From JAIBJN01 sp963847985 (GTDB lineage Bacteria; Actinomycetota; Thermoleophilia; Gaiellales; Gaiellaceae), in the NCBI GenBank assembly GCA_963847985.1, contig CAWKBS010000008.1, positions 124,001-188,000 of the forward strand: a stretch of 64,000 nucleotides of DNA. Reading direction: 5' to 3'. Position numbers and translations under genes: made by a program. The notes under the pieces were generated by a model. The model was given only the letters and a program-made list of their open reading frames with translations, did no database searches and had not been told where the DNA came from. Positions 42,708 to 51,057 of the stretch are shown here, one piece after another. Position 1 is the stretch's first letter. Every line of letters starts with the position of its first letter.

Positions 42708-43469
42708 CTAGTCTCGGGTGCCGCCGCCGGGGAGCGCCGGCTGCGTGGGGCTCGAGCCGCCGGGAAGCGTCGGGCCGGGCACGCGGTTGGGCGGAGGCGT
42801 CGACGGCACCGGGTGCGTCGGCACCGGCGCGGATCTCGCGGGCCCCGGCTCGGCGGGCGGGGCCGGCGTCGGGGGAGGCGGGGTGGGGCGGGCGACCGGG
42901 CGATTGGGCCGGTTCGCTTGCCGTGGTGTGGCGCGCGCGGTGTCGGAGGCGAGCGCGCCGCCCGTGGCGATCGCGGCGGTCGTCGCCGGCGCGGTCGCGG
43001 ACTGGCTGCCTCCGCCGCGGACGGCGCTCTCCGGCTCGGGCCGGGGCGCGGGGGCCGGGGAAAGGTCGATCGCGGCGGGGACGCTCGACTTGGCGAACGC
43101 CGTCGAGGCGTTGGCCGCCGGGAACGGGATCGGCCCGGCGTCGACGCCGAACACGCGGAGCCAGAGGTAGAACGTCGCCGCGGCTGCCGCTGCGAGGAGG
43201 GCGAGATTCACGCCCGTCAGGAAGTCCGGCCGGGAGTTCTCCGCCCGCACGATCACACCGGGCCCGCCGGCGAGCGCCGGCACCACTGCGAGTGGCGTGG
43301 GAAGCGCGCGCATGACCGCCGGAGCCGGATCGACGGTCTGCACCGGCGGCAGGCCGAGGGCGTGTGCCTCGAGCGCGCAGTCGACCCGATCGAAGCCGTA
43401 CGGAAGCCCGGGCACCATGACTTGGAACCCCTGCGGGTCGAACTGTCGGCCGCATACCCGGCAGTCCAT
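42708..43469 (-). CDS. Single-pass protein with N-terminal zinc-ribbon remnant and Pro-rich tail
   Basis: A 253-aa protein. MDCRVCGRQFDPQGFQV at the start carries one CxxC that could bind zinc; a central membrane segment (LTGVNLALLAAAAAATFYLW) is followed by a long Pro/Ala/Thr-rich external region (residues ~140-253, including PVARPTPPPPTPAPPAEPGP). Such tails often span cell wall. No family recognised. It sits upstream of the GGDEF gene's stop, same strand. Confidence 0.6.
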   Translation of the reverse strand: MDCRVCGRQFDPQGFQVMVPGLPYGFDRVDCALEAHALGLPPVQTVDPAPAVMRALPTPLAVVPALAGGPGVIVRAENSRPDFLTGVNLALLAAAAAATFYLWLRVFGVDAGPIPFPAANASTAFAKSSVPAAIDLSPAPAPRPEPESAVRGGGSQSATAPATTAAIATGGALASDTARATPRQANRPNRPVARPTPPPPTPAPPAEPGPARSAPVPTHPVPSTPPPNRVPGPTLPGGSSPTQPALPGGGTRD

Positions 43470-43525
43470 CCGCTTTCTTATATCAGGAAGAGACTGGCTT
43501 TTCTGGACCCGATTTCGGCCCGCCG

Positions 43526-45271
43526 CTACGCGGAGGCGACGCGGTTCTTCCCCGCCGCCTTGGCCCGGTAGAGCGCGCCGTCCGCGGCCGACAGGAGCTC
43601 CTCGGCGCTGCGGGCGGCCGGGAAGGCGGCGACGCCGAAGCTCGCGGTCACGGGCGGCTTGTCGGGACCGGTCGCGGGGAGGCGAAGGCGCAGGAGCGCG
43701 GTCTGCAGCCGGCGCGCGAGCTGCTCGGCCCCGTCCACGCCGGTCTCGGGAAGGAGCACCGCAAACTCTTCGCCGCCGTAGCGAACGGGGAGGTCGAAGT
43801 CGCGCACGTTTTCGCGCAGGACGTCGGAGAAGTGGCGAAGCACTTCGTCCCCGATCTGATGGCCGTAGCGGTCGTTGATCTGCTTGAAGTCGTCGAGGTC
43901 GGCGAGAACGAGTGCCAGCGGATCGCCGAAGCGCTCCGCGCGGCGCACCTCGACGGCGAGGGTCTCGGTGAAGCGGCGCCGGTTGGCGAGCTGGGTGAGC
44001 TCGTCCGTGATCGCCTGGCGCTTCACCGTCCGGTGCAGCCGCTCGTTCTCGATCGCGATCGAGGCCTGTGCAGCCAGCCAGTGCGCGAGCTGCTCCGACT
44101 CCTCGTCGAAGGAGCCGTCCTTCGGCGGGTAGAGGAGGAGGCGCCCGATGCCTTCGTCGTCGGTGCCCAGCGGCAGGCTCAGCGGGCCGCCGCCCTCCTC
44201 GGGCCGGCCGGCGCGGACGACCTCGGTGCCGCCGCTGACGAGCCGCGCGCCGGCGGCGCCGGTCGCCTCGATCGCGCTCTGGAGGATGACCGGCAGGAGC
44301 GCTTCGGGGTCGTGAGTGGCCGCCAGCGCCTCGCCCACCAGAGCCACGGCCTCGCGGACGCGCTGCTCGTCTCCGCCGCGCCGGACATCGCGCGAGCGCC
44401 GACGCTGGTCGGCTTCCTCCGCGGCCTCCGCCTCGGCGGCACGGCGCCGCTGCACCAGGCCGATCATTCCAGCGAGCAGGAGCGCGAGCCCGACCGTCGC
44501 CAGCGAGGCGTAGAACGCGCGGCGCTGGGTGTCCTCGACCGCCGCCGCGACCGGCGCCTCCGACGAAAGCGCGGCCAGGCTGACGTCGGTGCCCTCGAGC
44601 AGCGGGGTGGAGACGAAGCGATAGTCCTCCCCGTTCTGCTCGGTCGTCCCCTGGTCGCCCGCCGGTAGGGTCGCGCCGGGCGCGAGCGTCCCGGAGGCCG
44701 CGAGCGTCGCTCCGGCGTCCGCGATGGCGAGGCTGTCCATCTCGAGCAATCCGGCAGCCTGCGCGAGTTGGTCCGCCAGCTCGTCGTCGAGGGGCACGCC
44801 CACGACGACGCTGCCGACCGTCTCGCCCTCGTCGTCGACCACCGCCACCTCCCGGCTCGCCGGCCAGGAGCCCTCGCCGGCCAGCAGCCGGCCGTCGGCG
44901 AACAAGCCGACGTTCCCCTCGGTCTCGGCGATCCGGGCGGCGTCCTCGGCGTTCCCGTCCGCGAGCGCCCTCTGCACCTCGGCGGTACCCGCGATTCGCG
45001 TCGCCTTCGTTTCCGCGTCGGCGAGCGCGTCGGCGAACTCCTCCCGCCCGACGCGGAGGTTGGAGGTCAGGCGGGCGTCCAGCGTGTCCCGCTCCTGGTT
45101 CTCGGCGATCTGACCGGCTACCCAGGTGGCGAGCAGGACAACGGCCGCCCCGAGGAGCAGCGCCCAGAGCGCCAGTGCGAGCCGACCGCGGGCCGCTCGC
45201 GGTGCAATTCTCGCCAGCGTTGCCGTCGTTCCTCCTTCCCGTGAGAGTTTAGAACGTCGCTTCGCGGACAT
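43526..45271 (-). CDS. Membrane GGDEF diguanylate cyclase with Cache-like and GAF domains
   Basis: A 581-aa signalling protein that would make cyclic di-GMP. TM1 (about 30-55), an extracellular Cache-like sensor (60-250), TM2 (about 254-272), a GAF domain (about 305-425), then GGDEF (430-581) with the active-site variant RYGGEEFAVLLPE, DELTQLANRRRFTETL and DLDDFKQINDRYGHQIGDEV. No EAL domain. The I-site RxxD is not obvious. Its start overlaps the end of uppP by 23 bases; no effector is visible nearby. Confidence 0.88.
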   Translation of the reverse strand: MSAKRRSKLSREGGTTATLARIAPRAARGRLALALWALLLGAAVVLLATWVAGQIAENQERDTLDARLTSNLRVGREEFADALADAETKATRIAGTAEVQRALADGNAEDAARIAETEGNVGLFADGRLLAGEGSWPASREVAVVDDEGETVGSVVVGVPLDDELADQLAQAAGLLEMDSLAIADAGATLAASGTLAPGATLPAGDQGTTEQNGEDYRFVSTPLLEGTDVSLAALSSEAPVAAAVEDTQRRAFYASLATVGLALLLAGMIGLVQRRRAAEAEAAEEADQRRRSRDVRRGGDEQRVREAVALVGEALAATHDPEALLPVILQSAIEATGAAGARLVSGGTEVVRAGRPEEGGGPLSLPLGTDDEGIGRLLLYPPKDGSFDEESEQLAHWLAAQASIAIENERLHRTVKRQAITDELTQLANRRRFTETLAVEVRRAERFGDPLALVLADLDDFKQINDRYGHQIGDEVLRHFSDVLRENVRDFDLPVRYGGEEFAVLLPETGVDGAEQLARRLQTALLRLRLPATGPDKPPVTASFGVAAFPAARSAEELLSAADGALYRAKAAGKNRVASA

Positions 45272-46187
45272 TGGCCGCGATCAGCAGGAGGATGAACGCC
45301 GCCATGGCCAGGCGGAACACGACGAAGACGGTGTAGGTGTGGCTGCGCACGTAGCCGAGCAGCCCCCAGATGGCGAGGAGCCCCGCCGCCCCGGAGGCCA
45401 GCACGCCGACCACGAAAGGCCCGGCCGAACCGGCCGGCAGGTCGCCGAGCAGGACGTCGGTGACCCCTTTCCACAACACGGCGCCGAACGTGATCGGGAT
45501 GAGGAGAAGGAACGAGACTCGTGCCGCCGAGTCGCGGTCGAGCCCGAGGAAGCGGCCTGCCGTGATGGTGATCCCCGACCGGGAGACGCCGGGCATCAGC
45601 GAGAGGCTCTGCGCAAAGCCCACCGCGACCGCGCTCTTGAGGCCGAGCTCGCCCATCTCCCGCCGGTGAGGCGTCTTGTCGGCAACCCAGAGGAGGACTC
45701 CGAAAAAGGCGAGGAAGAACGCGATCTGCCACGGCTCGCCGAGCCGGTCGACGATGACGTTTTCTCCGAGCGCGCCGACCGCCGCTGCAGGCACCGTCGC
45801 GACGGCCACGAACCACGAGATGCGCTCGTCGGGCGTCTCGATCCGGCGGCGGCGCACGCTGCCAACCCAGGCCGACGTCAGCGCTACGACGTCCCGCCAG
45901 AAGTACGCAACGACGGCCGCGAGCGTGCCGACGTGGAGCGCGACGTCGAACGTCTGGTTGAACTCGTCGTGCGTCTCGAGGTAGTCCCACTCGAAGAACC
46001 ACGGCACGAGGATCAAGTGCCCGGATGACGAGATCGGGAGGAGCTCGGTCAGCCCCTGGACAATGCCGAGAATGAGGGCCTGCCAGTTCGGGAGCACGCC
46101 CGGCTCCTCCCCGACCTGGGCGACGGTGAGGCCGACGGCGACCAGCAGGGCCCCGCCGGCGACGACAAGGATGCCGGCGCGACTCAT
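45249..46187 (-). CDS. uppP: Undecaprenyl-diphosphatase
   Basis: A 312-aa integral membrane enzyme that recycles the cell-wall lipid carrier and is linked to bacitracin resistance. Signature segments LTELLPISSSGHLIL and SLMPGVSRSGITITAGRFLG are intact. ATG 46187 places both at the family's usual positions. Divergent from the cytochrome c gene with only 22 bases between start codons, so their promoters overlap or one is leaderless. Confidence 0.93.
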   Translation of the reverse strand: MSRAGILVVAGGALLVAVGLTVAQVGEEPGVLPNWQALILGIVQGLTELLPISSSGHLILVPWFFEWDYLETHDEFNQTFDVALHVGTLAAVVAYFWRDVVALTSAWVGSVRRRRIETPDERISWFVAVATVPAAAVGALGENVIVDRLGEPWQIAFFLAFFGVLLWVADKTPHRREMGELGLKSAVAVGFAQSLSLMPGVSRSGITITAGRFLGLDRDSAARVSFLLLIPITFGAVLWKGVTDVLLGDLPAGSAGPFVVGVLASGAAGLLAIWGLLGYVRSHTYTVFVVFRLAMAAFILLLIAANVREATF

Positions 46188-46209
46188 GGACGGGTTATCG
46201 TAGGCGCCG

Positions 46210-46722
46210 GTGAGTCGCAACGACGTCATCCTCGGGGTCGCGGCCGCGATCCTCATCGTCTTCAGCCTCGTCGTCTCGATCGTGATCCCGCGGCGCGACC
46301 CGGGCTTTCCCGGCAGGAACATCGGCGTCTTCACGGCCGTGGCGATCTCACTCGTCGTGATCGTGCTCGCCACCGTCGAGATCGCGGGCGAGTCCCACGA
46401 GGCCGAGGAGCCCGAGGGCGGCGAGAGCGTCCCGGCCGAGACGGACGGCGGTGAAGGCGGTGGCGGTGGCGGTGGCGGCGGTGCGGGCGACACGGCCGCC
46501 GGCCAGGAGGTCTTCGTGGCCAACTGCTCCTCCTGCCACACGCTCGAGGAGGCCGAGGCGGTGGGCAATATCGGCCCGAACCTCGACGAGTCGACGCTCG
46601 GCCTCGACGCCGTCGTCGCGCAGATCGAGGAGGGCGGGGGCGGCATGCCCGCGTTCGGCGGCCAGCTCTCCGAGGAGGAGATCGCCGACGTGGCCGCGTT
46701 CGTCGTCGCCTCGCAGGGCTAG
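46210..46722 (+). CDS. Membrane-anchored c-type cytochrome
   Basis: A 170-aa protein: two membrane segments (6-26 and 39-58), an acidic linker with a run of nine glycines (83-91), and a small class I cytochrome domain with heme motif C106-S-S-C109-H110 and Met146 (GGMPAFGG) as sixth ligand. It resembles the cbb3 CcoP/CtaC-type electron carriers of Gram-positive bacteria. GTG start. A terminator hairpin follows. Confidence 0.88.
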   Translation: MSRNDVILGVAAAILIVFSLVVSIVIPRRDPGFPGRNIGVFTAVAISLVVIVLATVEIAGESHEAEEPEGGESVPAETDGGEGGGGGGGGGAGDTAAGQEVFVANCSSCHTLEEAEAVGNIGPNLDESTLGLDAVVAQIEEGGGGMPAFGGQLSEEEIADVAAFVVASQG

Positions 46723-46724
46723 GA

Positions 46725-46740
46725 GGGCGCGCCTGCGCCC
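46725..46740 (+). terminator. Short hairpin after cytochrome c
   Basis: GGGCGC pairs with GCGCCC around GCCT, starting two bases after the stop. Short but GC-only. Confidence 0.5.
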
Positions 46741-46761
46741 CCCTGCGTTCTGAAGTCGAGG

Positions 46762-46850
46762 CGGAGAGGGCGGGATTTGAACCCGCGACCCGACTTTCGC
46801 CGAGTACGCGATTTCCAGTCGCGCTCCTTAGGCCACTCGGACACCTCTCC
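46762..46850 (-). tRNA. tRNA-Ser(GGA)
   Basis: A class II tRNA of about 89 nt on the minus strand: acceptor GGAGAGG/CCTCTCC with discriminator G, D arm with GAGTGGCC, anticodon stem CGCGA/TCGCG and loop CTGGAAA (anticodon GGA), long variable arm (ACTCGGCGAAAGTCGG region), and T loop TTCAAAT. CCA is not encoded. Confidence 0.95.
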
Positions 46851-46933
46851 GCGGCTCGGGCCATGGTATCGGCGTTTCGCGATCAGTCCTTCGGGGCAGA
46901 GGCGATCTGGACACGATTCGAAGGGAGGACGCC

Positions 46934-47278
46934 ATGCCGCCACGCGGAGTCGAGAAGGGCACCAAGCGGGCCCGTCAGTACGAGCACATCAAGAAGTCCG
47001 CCAAGAAGCAGGGGGCGTCGACCGGCCGGGCCGAGGAGATCGCCGCGCGCACGGTCAACAAGGAGCGCGCCCGCGCCGGCGAGTCGCGCACGCGCTCGCG
47101 CACGTCCACCAAGGACATGTCGTCGAGCCGCCGCGGCGGCCTGCGCTCGGGCACGAACCGGCCGAAGGGCCGCACGAAGGAGCAGCTCTACGCCGAGGCC
47201 AAGAAGCTCGGGGTCGAGGGACGTTCGCGAATGACGAAGGCCCAACTCCAGCGGGCGGTCGCGGGCAAGAAGAGCTAA
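46934..47278 (+). CDS. Small basic protein with Rho-N/SAP-like C-terminal motif
   Basis: A 114-aa highly basic protein: GTKRARQYEHIKKSAKKQGA, AEEIAARTVNKERARAGESR and a C-terminal helix-extended-loop segment (KEQLYAEAKKLGVEGRSRMT) matching Rho-termination-factor N-terminal/SAP-like folds. Homologues are often annotated as plasmid stabilisation proteins, which is not established. GGGAGG precedes the ATG. Likely nucleic-acid binding. Confidence 0.8.
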   Translation: MPPRGVEKGTKRARQYEHIKKSAKKQGASTGRAEEIAARTVNKERARAGESRTRSRTSTKDMSSSRRGGLRSGTNRPKGRTKEQLYAEAKKLGVEGRSRMTKAQLQRAVAGKKS

Positions 47279-47364
47279 GGAGGATCGGCGAGATAGCGAT
47301 CGTTGCCGGGGTGCGATGGTCGTTCCGAAACAAGGACGCAGGGAGTGTTCGTAGCCGCCCCGCT

Positions 47365-47385
47365 CAAGTAACAGACTGTTACTTG
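47365..47385. promoter_or_regulatory. Perfect palindrome, operator-like
   Basis: Arms CAAGTAACAG and CTGTTACTTG around a single A, extended by C-G and T-G pairs. It is AT-richer than its surroundings and resembles operators bound by TetR-family dimers. It lies about 70 bases before the uracil-DNA-glycosylase-like gene. Confidence 0.55.
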
Positions 47386-47431
47386 GGCTTGTGCCGGCGG
47401 CCACCGACTCTCTTGTCGAGCCTTCTAGTAG

Positions 47432-48043
47432 CGTCGGCAGATCCGCCGGCGCTCGTCCTACCGCTCGCTCGCCTCGCTCCAGCGGGACAACCGCTCGTGC
47501 CGGGCGTGCGCCGAGGCCGGCTTCCCGCTCGAGTCCCTGCCGGTCTTCGAGGGTCATGTCGGCCAGCGGGCGCTGATCGTCGGCCAGTCGCCGGGCGTCG
47601 TCGAGGGAGCTGAGCGCCGGCCCTGGCGCGGGCGGGCGGGCCGCACGCTGCGCCGCTGGCTCGACCTCGACGAGGACGCCTTCTACGAGACCTTCTACTG
47701 CGCGTCGGTGACACGCTGCTACCCGGGCCGCCATCCGTCGGGCCGCGGCGACAGGACGCCGACGCCGGCGGAGCTCGAGCTCTGCTCGTTCTGGCTCGAC
47801 TGGGAGCTGCGCCTCCTCCGGCCGCAGCTGGTGCTTCCCGTGGGCGGGTTGGCCATCCGACGCCTGCTCGGCCGCGCCCGGCTGACGGAGCTGGTCGGGC
47901 AGCGCTTCGAGCTCGGGGACGCGATCGTCGTCCCCCTCCCGCACCCGTCCGGGGCGAGCGGGTGGCTCAACGACCCCACCAACCGGTCACGCCTCGACGA
48001 ATCCCTCGCCGTCGTGCGCCGCGAGCTCGCCCGAATCGCTTGA
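47432..48043 (+). CDS. Uracil-DNA-glycosylase family protein, start codon unclear
   Basis: From a TAG at 47429 the frame is open to 48043 and is coding throughout: RSCRACAEAGFPLESLPVFE with a CxxC, ALIVGQSPGVVEGAERRPW (motif I, GQSPG), FYETFYCASVTRCYPGR (Fe-S-type YCASVTRCYP), LVLPVGGLAIRRLL, and PLPHPSGASGWLND (motif II, HPSG). This is the 4Fe-4S UDG superfamily that removes uracil or deaminated bases. No ATG, GTG or TTG lies between the upstream stop and the first conserved residues, so initiation at a rare codon (ATC 47441) or a 5' truncation/frameshift must be considered. A canonical start first appears only at 47708. Confidence 0.75.
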   Translation, partial: RRQIRRRSSYRSLASLQRDNRSCRACAEAGFPLESLPVFEGHVGQRALIVGQSPGVVEGAERRPWRGRAGRTLRRWLDLDEDAFYETFYCASVTRCYPGRHPSGRGDRTPTPAELELCSFWLDWELRLLRPQLVLPVGGLAIRRLLGRARLTELVGQRFELGDAIVVPLPHPSGASGWLNDPTNRSRLDESLAVVRRELARIA

Positions 48044-48255
48044 CAAGCGCCGGGAGGCTTGTTTAGCCTCGCTAACTGTTTAGTACTGCTTAGATTCGCG
48101 GGCCGGGGGTGGTCAGGAAGGGCCCGGGTCGCGAGGGGAGGGGGAAGGACTGGAGCACCGCTAGGGACGGTTCGTTCGCATCTGTCAGGCATGCACCTTT
48201 GGGGAAGCCGGTTGCCTCACCGGCGATCGGGCCCCGCGAGATCAGGAGGTGGGCA
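48044..48255 (+). promoter_or_regulatory. Leader region of the LVIVD gene
   Basis: A 212-base gap with a weak hairpin at its left end (CAAGC/GCTTG near 48046) that may end the upstream gene, and a second hairpin GCCGGT-TGCCTC-ACCGGC at 48207-48224, 30 bases before the start. The stretch is G-rich. I cannot match it to a known riboswitch. Confidence 0.4.
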
Positions 48256-49617
48256 GTGAAAGCACGGTTCCTGCTGGCGCTCGTCGCCGTCGGCATCGCC
48301 ATTCTGGCGGCGCCGCTCGGCGCCACGCCGCGCGTCGAGTTCGCCAACAACTGGGCGAAGACCGACAACATGACGGCCATCGGCTTCTCGCCGCGGTTCG
48401 TCGAGTTCCCCGGCCCGGCCGCCGGGCGCATCAACTCCGACCTCGCCTTCTGGGGCGACATGGTCGTACAGGGGACGTACGAGGGCTTCCGCCTGATCGA
48501 CGTCACCTTTCCCACGCGGCCACGGGAGATCATCAACTACGAAGAGTGCGCGCCGGACTCCACGGCCGGCAACCAGGGGGACGTGGTCATCTACGGCAAC
48601 ATCCTCGTCCGCTCCTGGAACTCGAACGCGCCCACCACCACGCCGGTCACGTGCGACGGGCAGCTGGTGCCGGGAGGCTTCGAGGGCCTGCACATCTTCA
48701 ACATCTCGAACAAGCAGGACCCGCAGCTCGTGAGCTCGATCGACCTCGCCTGCGGCTCGCACACGGCCTCGGCGGTGCCCGATCTGGCCAACAACCGGCT
48801 GCTGATCTACAACGGCTCCTCGAGCGGCGCCTGCGAGAACATCGACATCATCGGCGTCCCGCTGTCGAACCCGGCCGCGGCCGCCGTCGTCCGCCAGGAA
48901 CCGACCGCGGACCATCCGTGCCACGACATCGGGGTCATCCTCGGCTCGGCGATGAAGCTGGGCTGCGCCGGCGGCACCGGCTTCGAGATCTTCTCGCTCG
49001 CCGCCGCCGACGGGGCCTCGCTGACCGACCCGGTGCCCATGCACCACGTCGAGGTCCCGGACGTGACGATCGGCCACTCGGCCATCTTCTCGACCGACGG
49101 CAAGATCCTCGTCTTCGGGCACGAGCCGGGCGGCGGCGTGCAGCCGCGCTGCACCGCGACCGGCACGGTCCTGCCGGGCGGGACGATCCAGACCGACGAC
49201 CACAAGAGCTACTTCTTCTACGACGTGGAGACCGGCGAGCAGATCTCGAAGCTCGTCCTCCCGCGGAATCAGACCGTGCAGGAGAACTGCACGATTCACA
49301 ACTACAACATGATCCCGCTGAAGAAGAAGAGCGGGAAGCCGCGCTACGTGCTCGTGGCGGGCAACTACCAGGCGGGCATCTCCGTCGTCGACTTCACCGA
49401 CGTCGAGAACCCGAAGGAAATCGCCTACGCCGATCCGCCGCCGGTCGTCCCCGAGGCCGACTACGGCGACTGGTCGACGTACTGGTACAACGGCCGCATC
49501 TACGAGTCGGACATCCAGAGGGGCCTGATCATCTGGCGCCTCGATGACCCGCGCGTCGGCACGTACCTGACGACGCCGTTCTCGAATCCGCAGTCGCAGC
49601 TCTTCACGATCGACTGA
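48256..49617 (+). CDS. Secreted LVIVD-repeat beta-propeller protein
   Basis: A 453-aa exported protein; the signal peptide is MKARFLLALVAVGIAILAAP. Repeats of the LVIVD kind fill the rest (TYEGFRLIDVTFPTRPREII, GFEGLHIFNISNKQDPQLVS, NYQAGISVVDFTDVENPKEI, GLIIWRLDD), forming a predicted propeller with conserved HTAS, HDIG, GHSAIF, CTIHNYN and HEPGGG loops rich in His. GTG 48256 has AGGAGGTG upstream. It is a paralogue of the partial gene at the right edge, but lacks that protein's inserted domain. Function unknown. Confidence 0.8.
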   Translation: MKARFLLALVAVGIAILAAPLGATPRVEFANNWAKTDNMTAIGFSPRFVEFPGPAAGRINSDLAFWGDMVVQGTYEGFRLIDVTFPTRPREIINYEECAPDSTAGNQGDVVIYGNILVRSWNSNAPTTTPVTCDGQLVPGGFEGLHIFNISNKQDPQLVSSIDLACGSHTASAVPDLANNRLLIYNGSSSGACENIDIIGVPLSNPAAAAVVRQEPTADHPCHDIGVILGSAMKLGCAGGTGFEIFSLAAADGASLTDPVPMHHVEVPDVTIGHSAIFSTDGKILVFGHEPGGGVQPRCTATGTVLPGGTIQTDDHKSYFFYDVETGEQISKLVLPRNQTVQENCTIHNYNMIPLKKKSGKPRYVLVAGNYQAGISVVDFTDVENPKEIAYADPPPVVPEADYGDWSTYWYNGRIYESDIQRGLIIWRLDDPRVGTYLTTPFSNPQSQLFTID

Positions 49618-49650
49618 GAATCGAGCCGAGGCACCGGCCTCGATAAGGAA

Positions 49651-49681
49651 CCGCCGCCGCCCAGCCGCAGGGCGGCGGCGG
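49651..49681 (+). terminator. Strong hairpin terminator
   Basis: CCGCCGCCGCCC pairs perfectly with GGGCGGCGGCGG across a 7-base loop, 33 bases after the LVIVD stop. Confidence 0.8.
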
Positions 49682-49685
49682 GCCC

Positions 49686-49809
49686 GGGAAGCACATCGGC
49701 GGGGCGGTCGACCCCAAGCGGCCGTCCCGCTCGATGCTTCCCCGGCAGACGGAGGCGGTGGGGAGGAGCCACCGGGCCTGCCTGTTCGGGAGGCTCCTCC
49801 TTCCGTCTG
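49686..49809. other. Two further nested hairpins in the intergenic region
   Basis: GGGAAGCA (49686) pairs with TGCTTCCC (49735) around CGGGxCGG/CCGxCCCG; next CAGACGGA (49746) pairs with TCCGTCTG (49802) around GGAGGAGCC/GGCTCCTCC. Together with the terminator before it, almost the whole gap between convergent genes is foldable. Confidence 0.6.
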
Positions 49810-49817
49810 GCGGGCGG

Positions 49818-50267
49818 CTAGTCCTTGAGCCGCCGGTAGAGCGGGAACGCGTACCAGAAGAGGGCGAACGCGGCCGCGACGAGCGAGGCGACGATGACGG
49901 TGGCGGGCTCGCCGAAGAGGACGTCCGTGATCAGGTAGACGGACGCGGTCATGGCGGCGGCGATGAACACGGTCGCGGCGATCGCCGTGCGCGTGGCCAT
50001 CACCATCAGCGCCTCCTTGTCACGCGCCCGCCAGCGGATACGGTGTGACGCGGTCGGCGTGATCAGGAGGATGATCGCGATCGTCGCGCAGAGGAGCGCC
50101 GCGTAGTAGACGTACTCCTGCTGGGTCGTCAGCTCCTCGAAGCGGTTCTGGAACGGGAGGATGAGCAGGAACGCGAAGAGCACCTGCACGCCCGGCATGG
50201 CCAGGCGGTGCTCCTCGATGAGCTCGCCCCATTCCTGGTCGAGCTGCTCCTTCGTTCGCTCGGCCAC
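49818..50267 (-). CDS. DUF6328 membrane protein
   Basis: A 149-aa protein with a charged N-terminus (ERTKEQLDQEWGELIEEHRL) and four membrane segments (VLFAFLLILPFQNRF; YYAALLCATIAIILLITP; TRTAIAATVFIAAAMTASVY; IVASLVAAAFALFWYAFPLY). The EHRLAMPGVQVLFAFLL start fits DUF6328 proteins of actinobacteria. No function known. Confidence 0.72.
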   Translation of the reverse strand: MAERTKEQLDQEWGELIEEHRLAMPGVQVLFAFLLILPFQNRFEELTTQQEYVYYAALLCATIAIILLITPTASHRIRWRARDKEALMVMATRTAIAATVFIAAAMTASVYLITDVLFGEPATVIVASLVAAAFALFWYAFPLYRRLKD

Positions 50268-50276
50268 GCGCGGAGA

Positions 50277-51053
50277 CTACCGGCCCGGCTCGAAGCTGAT
50301 GAGCTCCTCTCTCCCTCCGCCGCCGGACAGCGCGATGACGAGAACGGGGCCGACTCCCCTGGCGTAGAACTTGTGCTCGAGGACGTCCGGCTCGAGCGGT
50401 GTCGTGTCCTTGGTCATGACGACGTCGTCGAAGGCGCCAAAGGGCACCTCGACCTGCTCGTCGAGGCTCAGGATCTCGCCGACGTCCTCGGCCTCTCCTT
50501 CGTAGTACTCCTGCCGGTACGCCATCCCGGCTTCGGGGCTCGCCGGCACGACGACACCTGCCTCGGCGCCGTCCACGCCCGCCTCCCAGGAGCCTTCGGT
50601 GCTGACCACCTTGCCGTCCTCGAACTCCTTCGTGTCCTCCCCGAGGTACCAGACGTTGCCCCACGTGTCCTGGGCGTACCAGTCGAACGTGTCCTCGATC
50701 ACCTGGTCGCCCTCGGTGACGATGTCGTGCACGACCGTGGCGGGGATGCCGAGGATCGTCTTCGTCCGGTCGGTGACGGTGACCTCGACGCGCTGCTCGG
50801 CTCCCTCGCTGTCCGTCTCCCGGTAGACCCACCTTCTCCCCGGCGCCATCGGCCAGTAGGGGTTGTCGATCAGCGCGACGAAGTTCGCCGGGTCGAGGTT
50901 GGCGGGCTCGCTGCCCTGCGGGAGCGGGGGAGCCGTCGCGTCCGTCGCCACCCCGGTTGCGCTCTGGGCGGTGTCGGCCGGCTCCTCGTCCCCGCCGCAG
51001 GCAGCGGGGACGAGGAGCACGAGGGCGAGAGCGAAGAGCGAGCGGAAGCGCAT
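50277..51053 (-). CDS. Secreted lipoprotein of unknown function
   Basis: A 258-aa lipoprotein (lipobox LVPAAC, Cys19). The mature part begins with NPYWPMAPGRRWVYRETDSE and contains EDTFDWYAQDTWGNVWYLGE and YRQEYYEGEAEDVGEILSLD, a family of extracytoplasmic proteins often found near PepSY genes. ATG 51053 chosen because the signal peptide starts there. Its start lies four bases beyond the PepSY gene stop, so it is the second gene of that operon. Confidence 0.7.
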   Translation of the reverse strand: MRFRSLFALALVLLVPAACGGDEEPADTAQSATGVATDATAPPLPQGSEPANLDPANFVALIDNPYWPMAPGRRWVYRETDSEGAEQRVEVTVTDRTKTILGIPATVVHDIVTEGDQVIEDTFDWYAQDTWGNVWYLGEDTKEFEDGKVVSTEGSWEAGVDGAEAGVVVPASPEAGMAYRQEYYEGEAEDVGEILSLDEQVEVPFGAFDDVVMTKDTTPLEPDVLEHKFYARGVGPVLVIALSGGGGREELISFEPGR

Positions 51054-51057
51054 GGGC

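Noticed and set aside
46851..46900. Promoter for tRNA-Ser
   Set aside because: A TACCAT hexamer is present in the right area, but no convincing -35 element at proper spacing.
48201..48240. Stretch resembling the 3' part of a cobalamin riboswitch (GGGGAAGCCGGT...CGGGCCCC)
   Set aside because: The B12-box order and the conserved core before it are missing; the match reduces to one GC hairpin.
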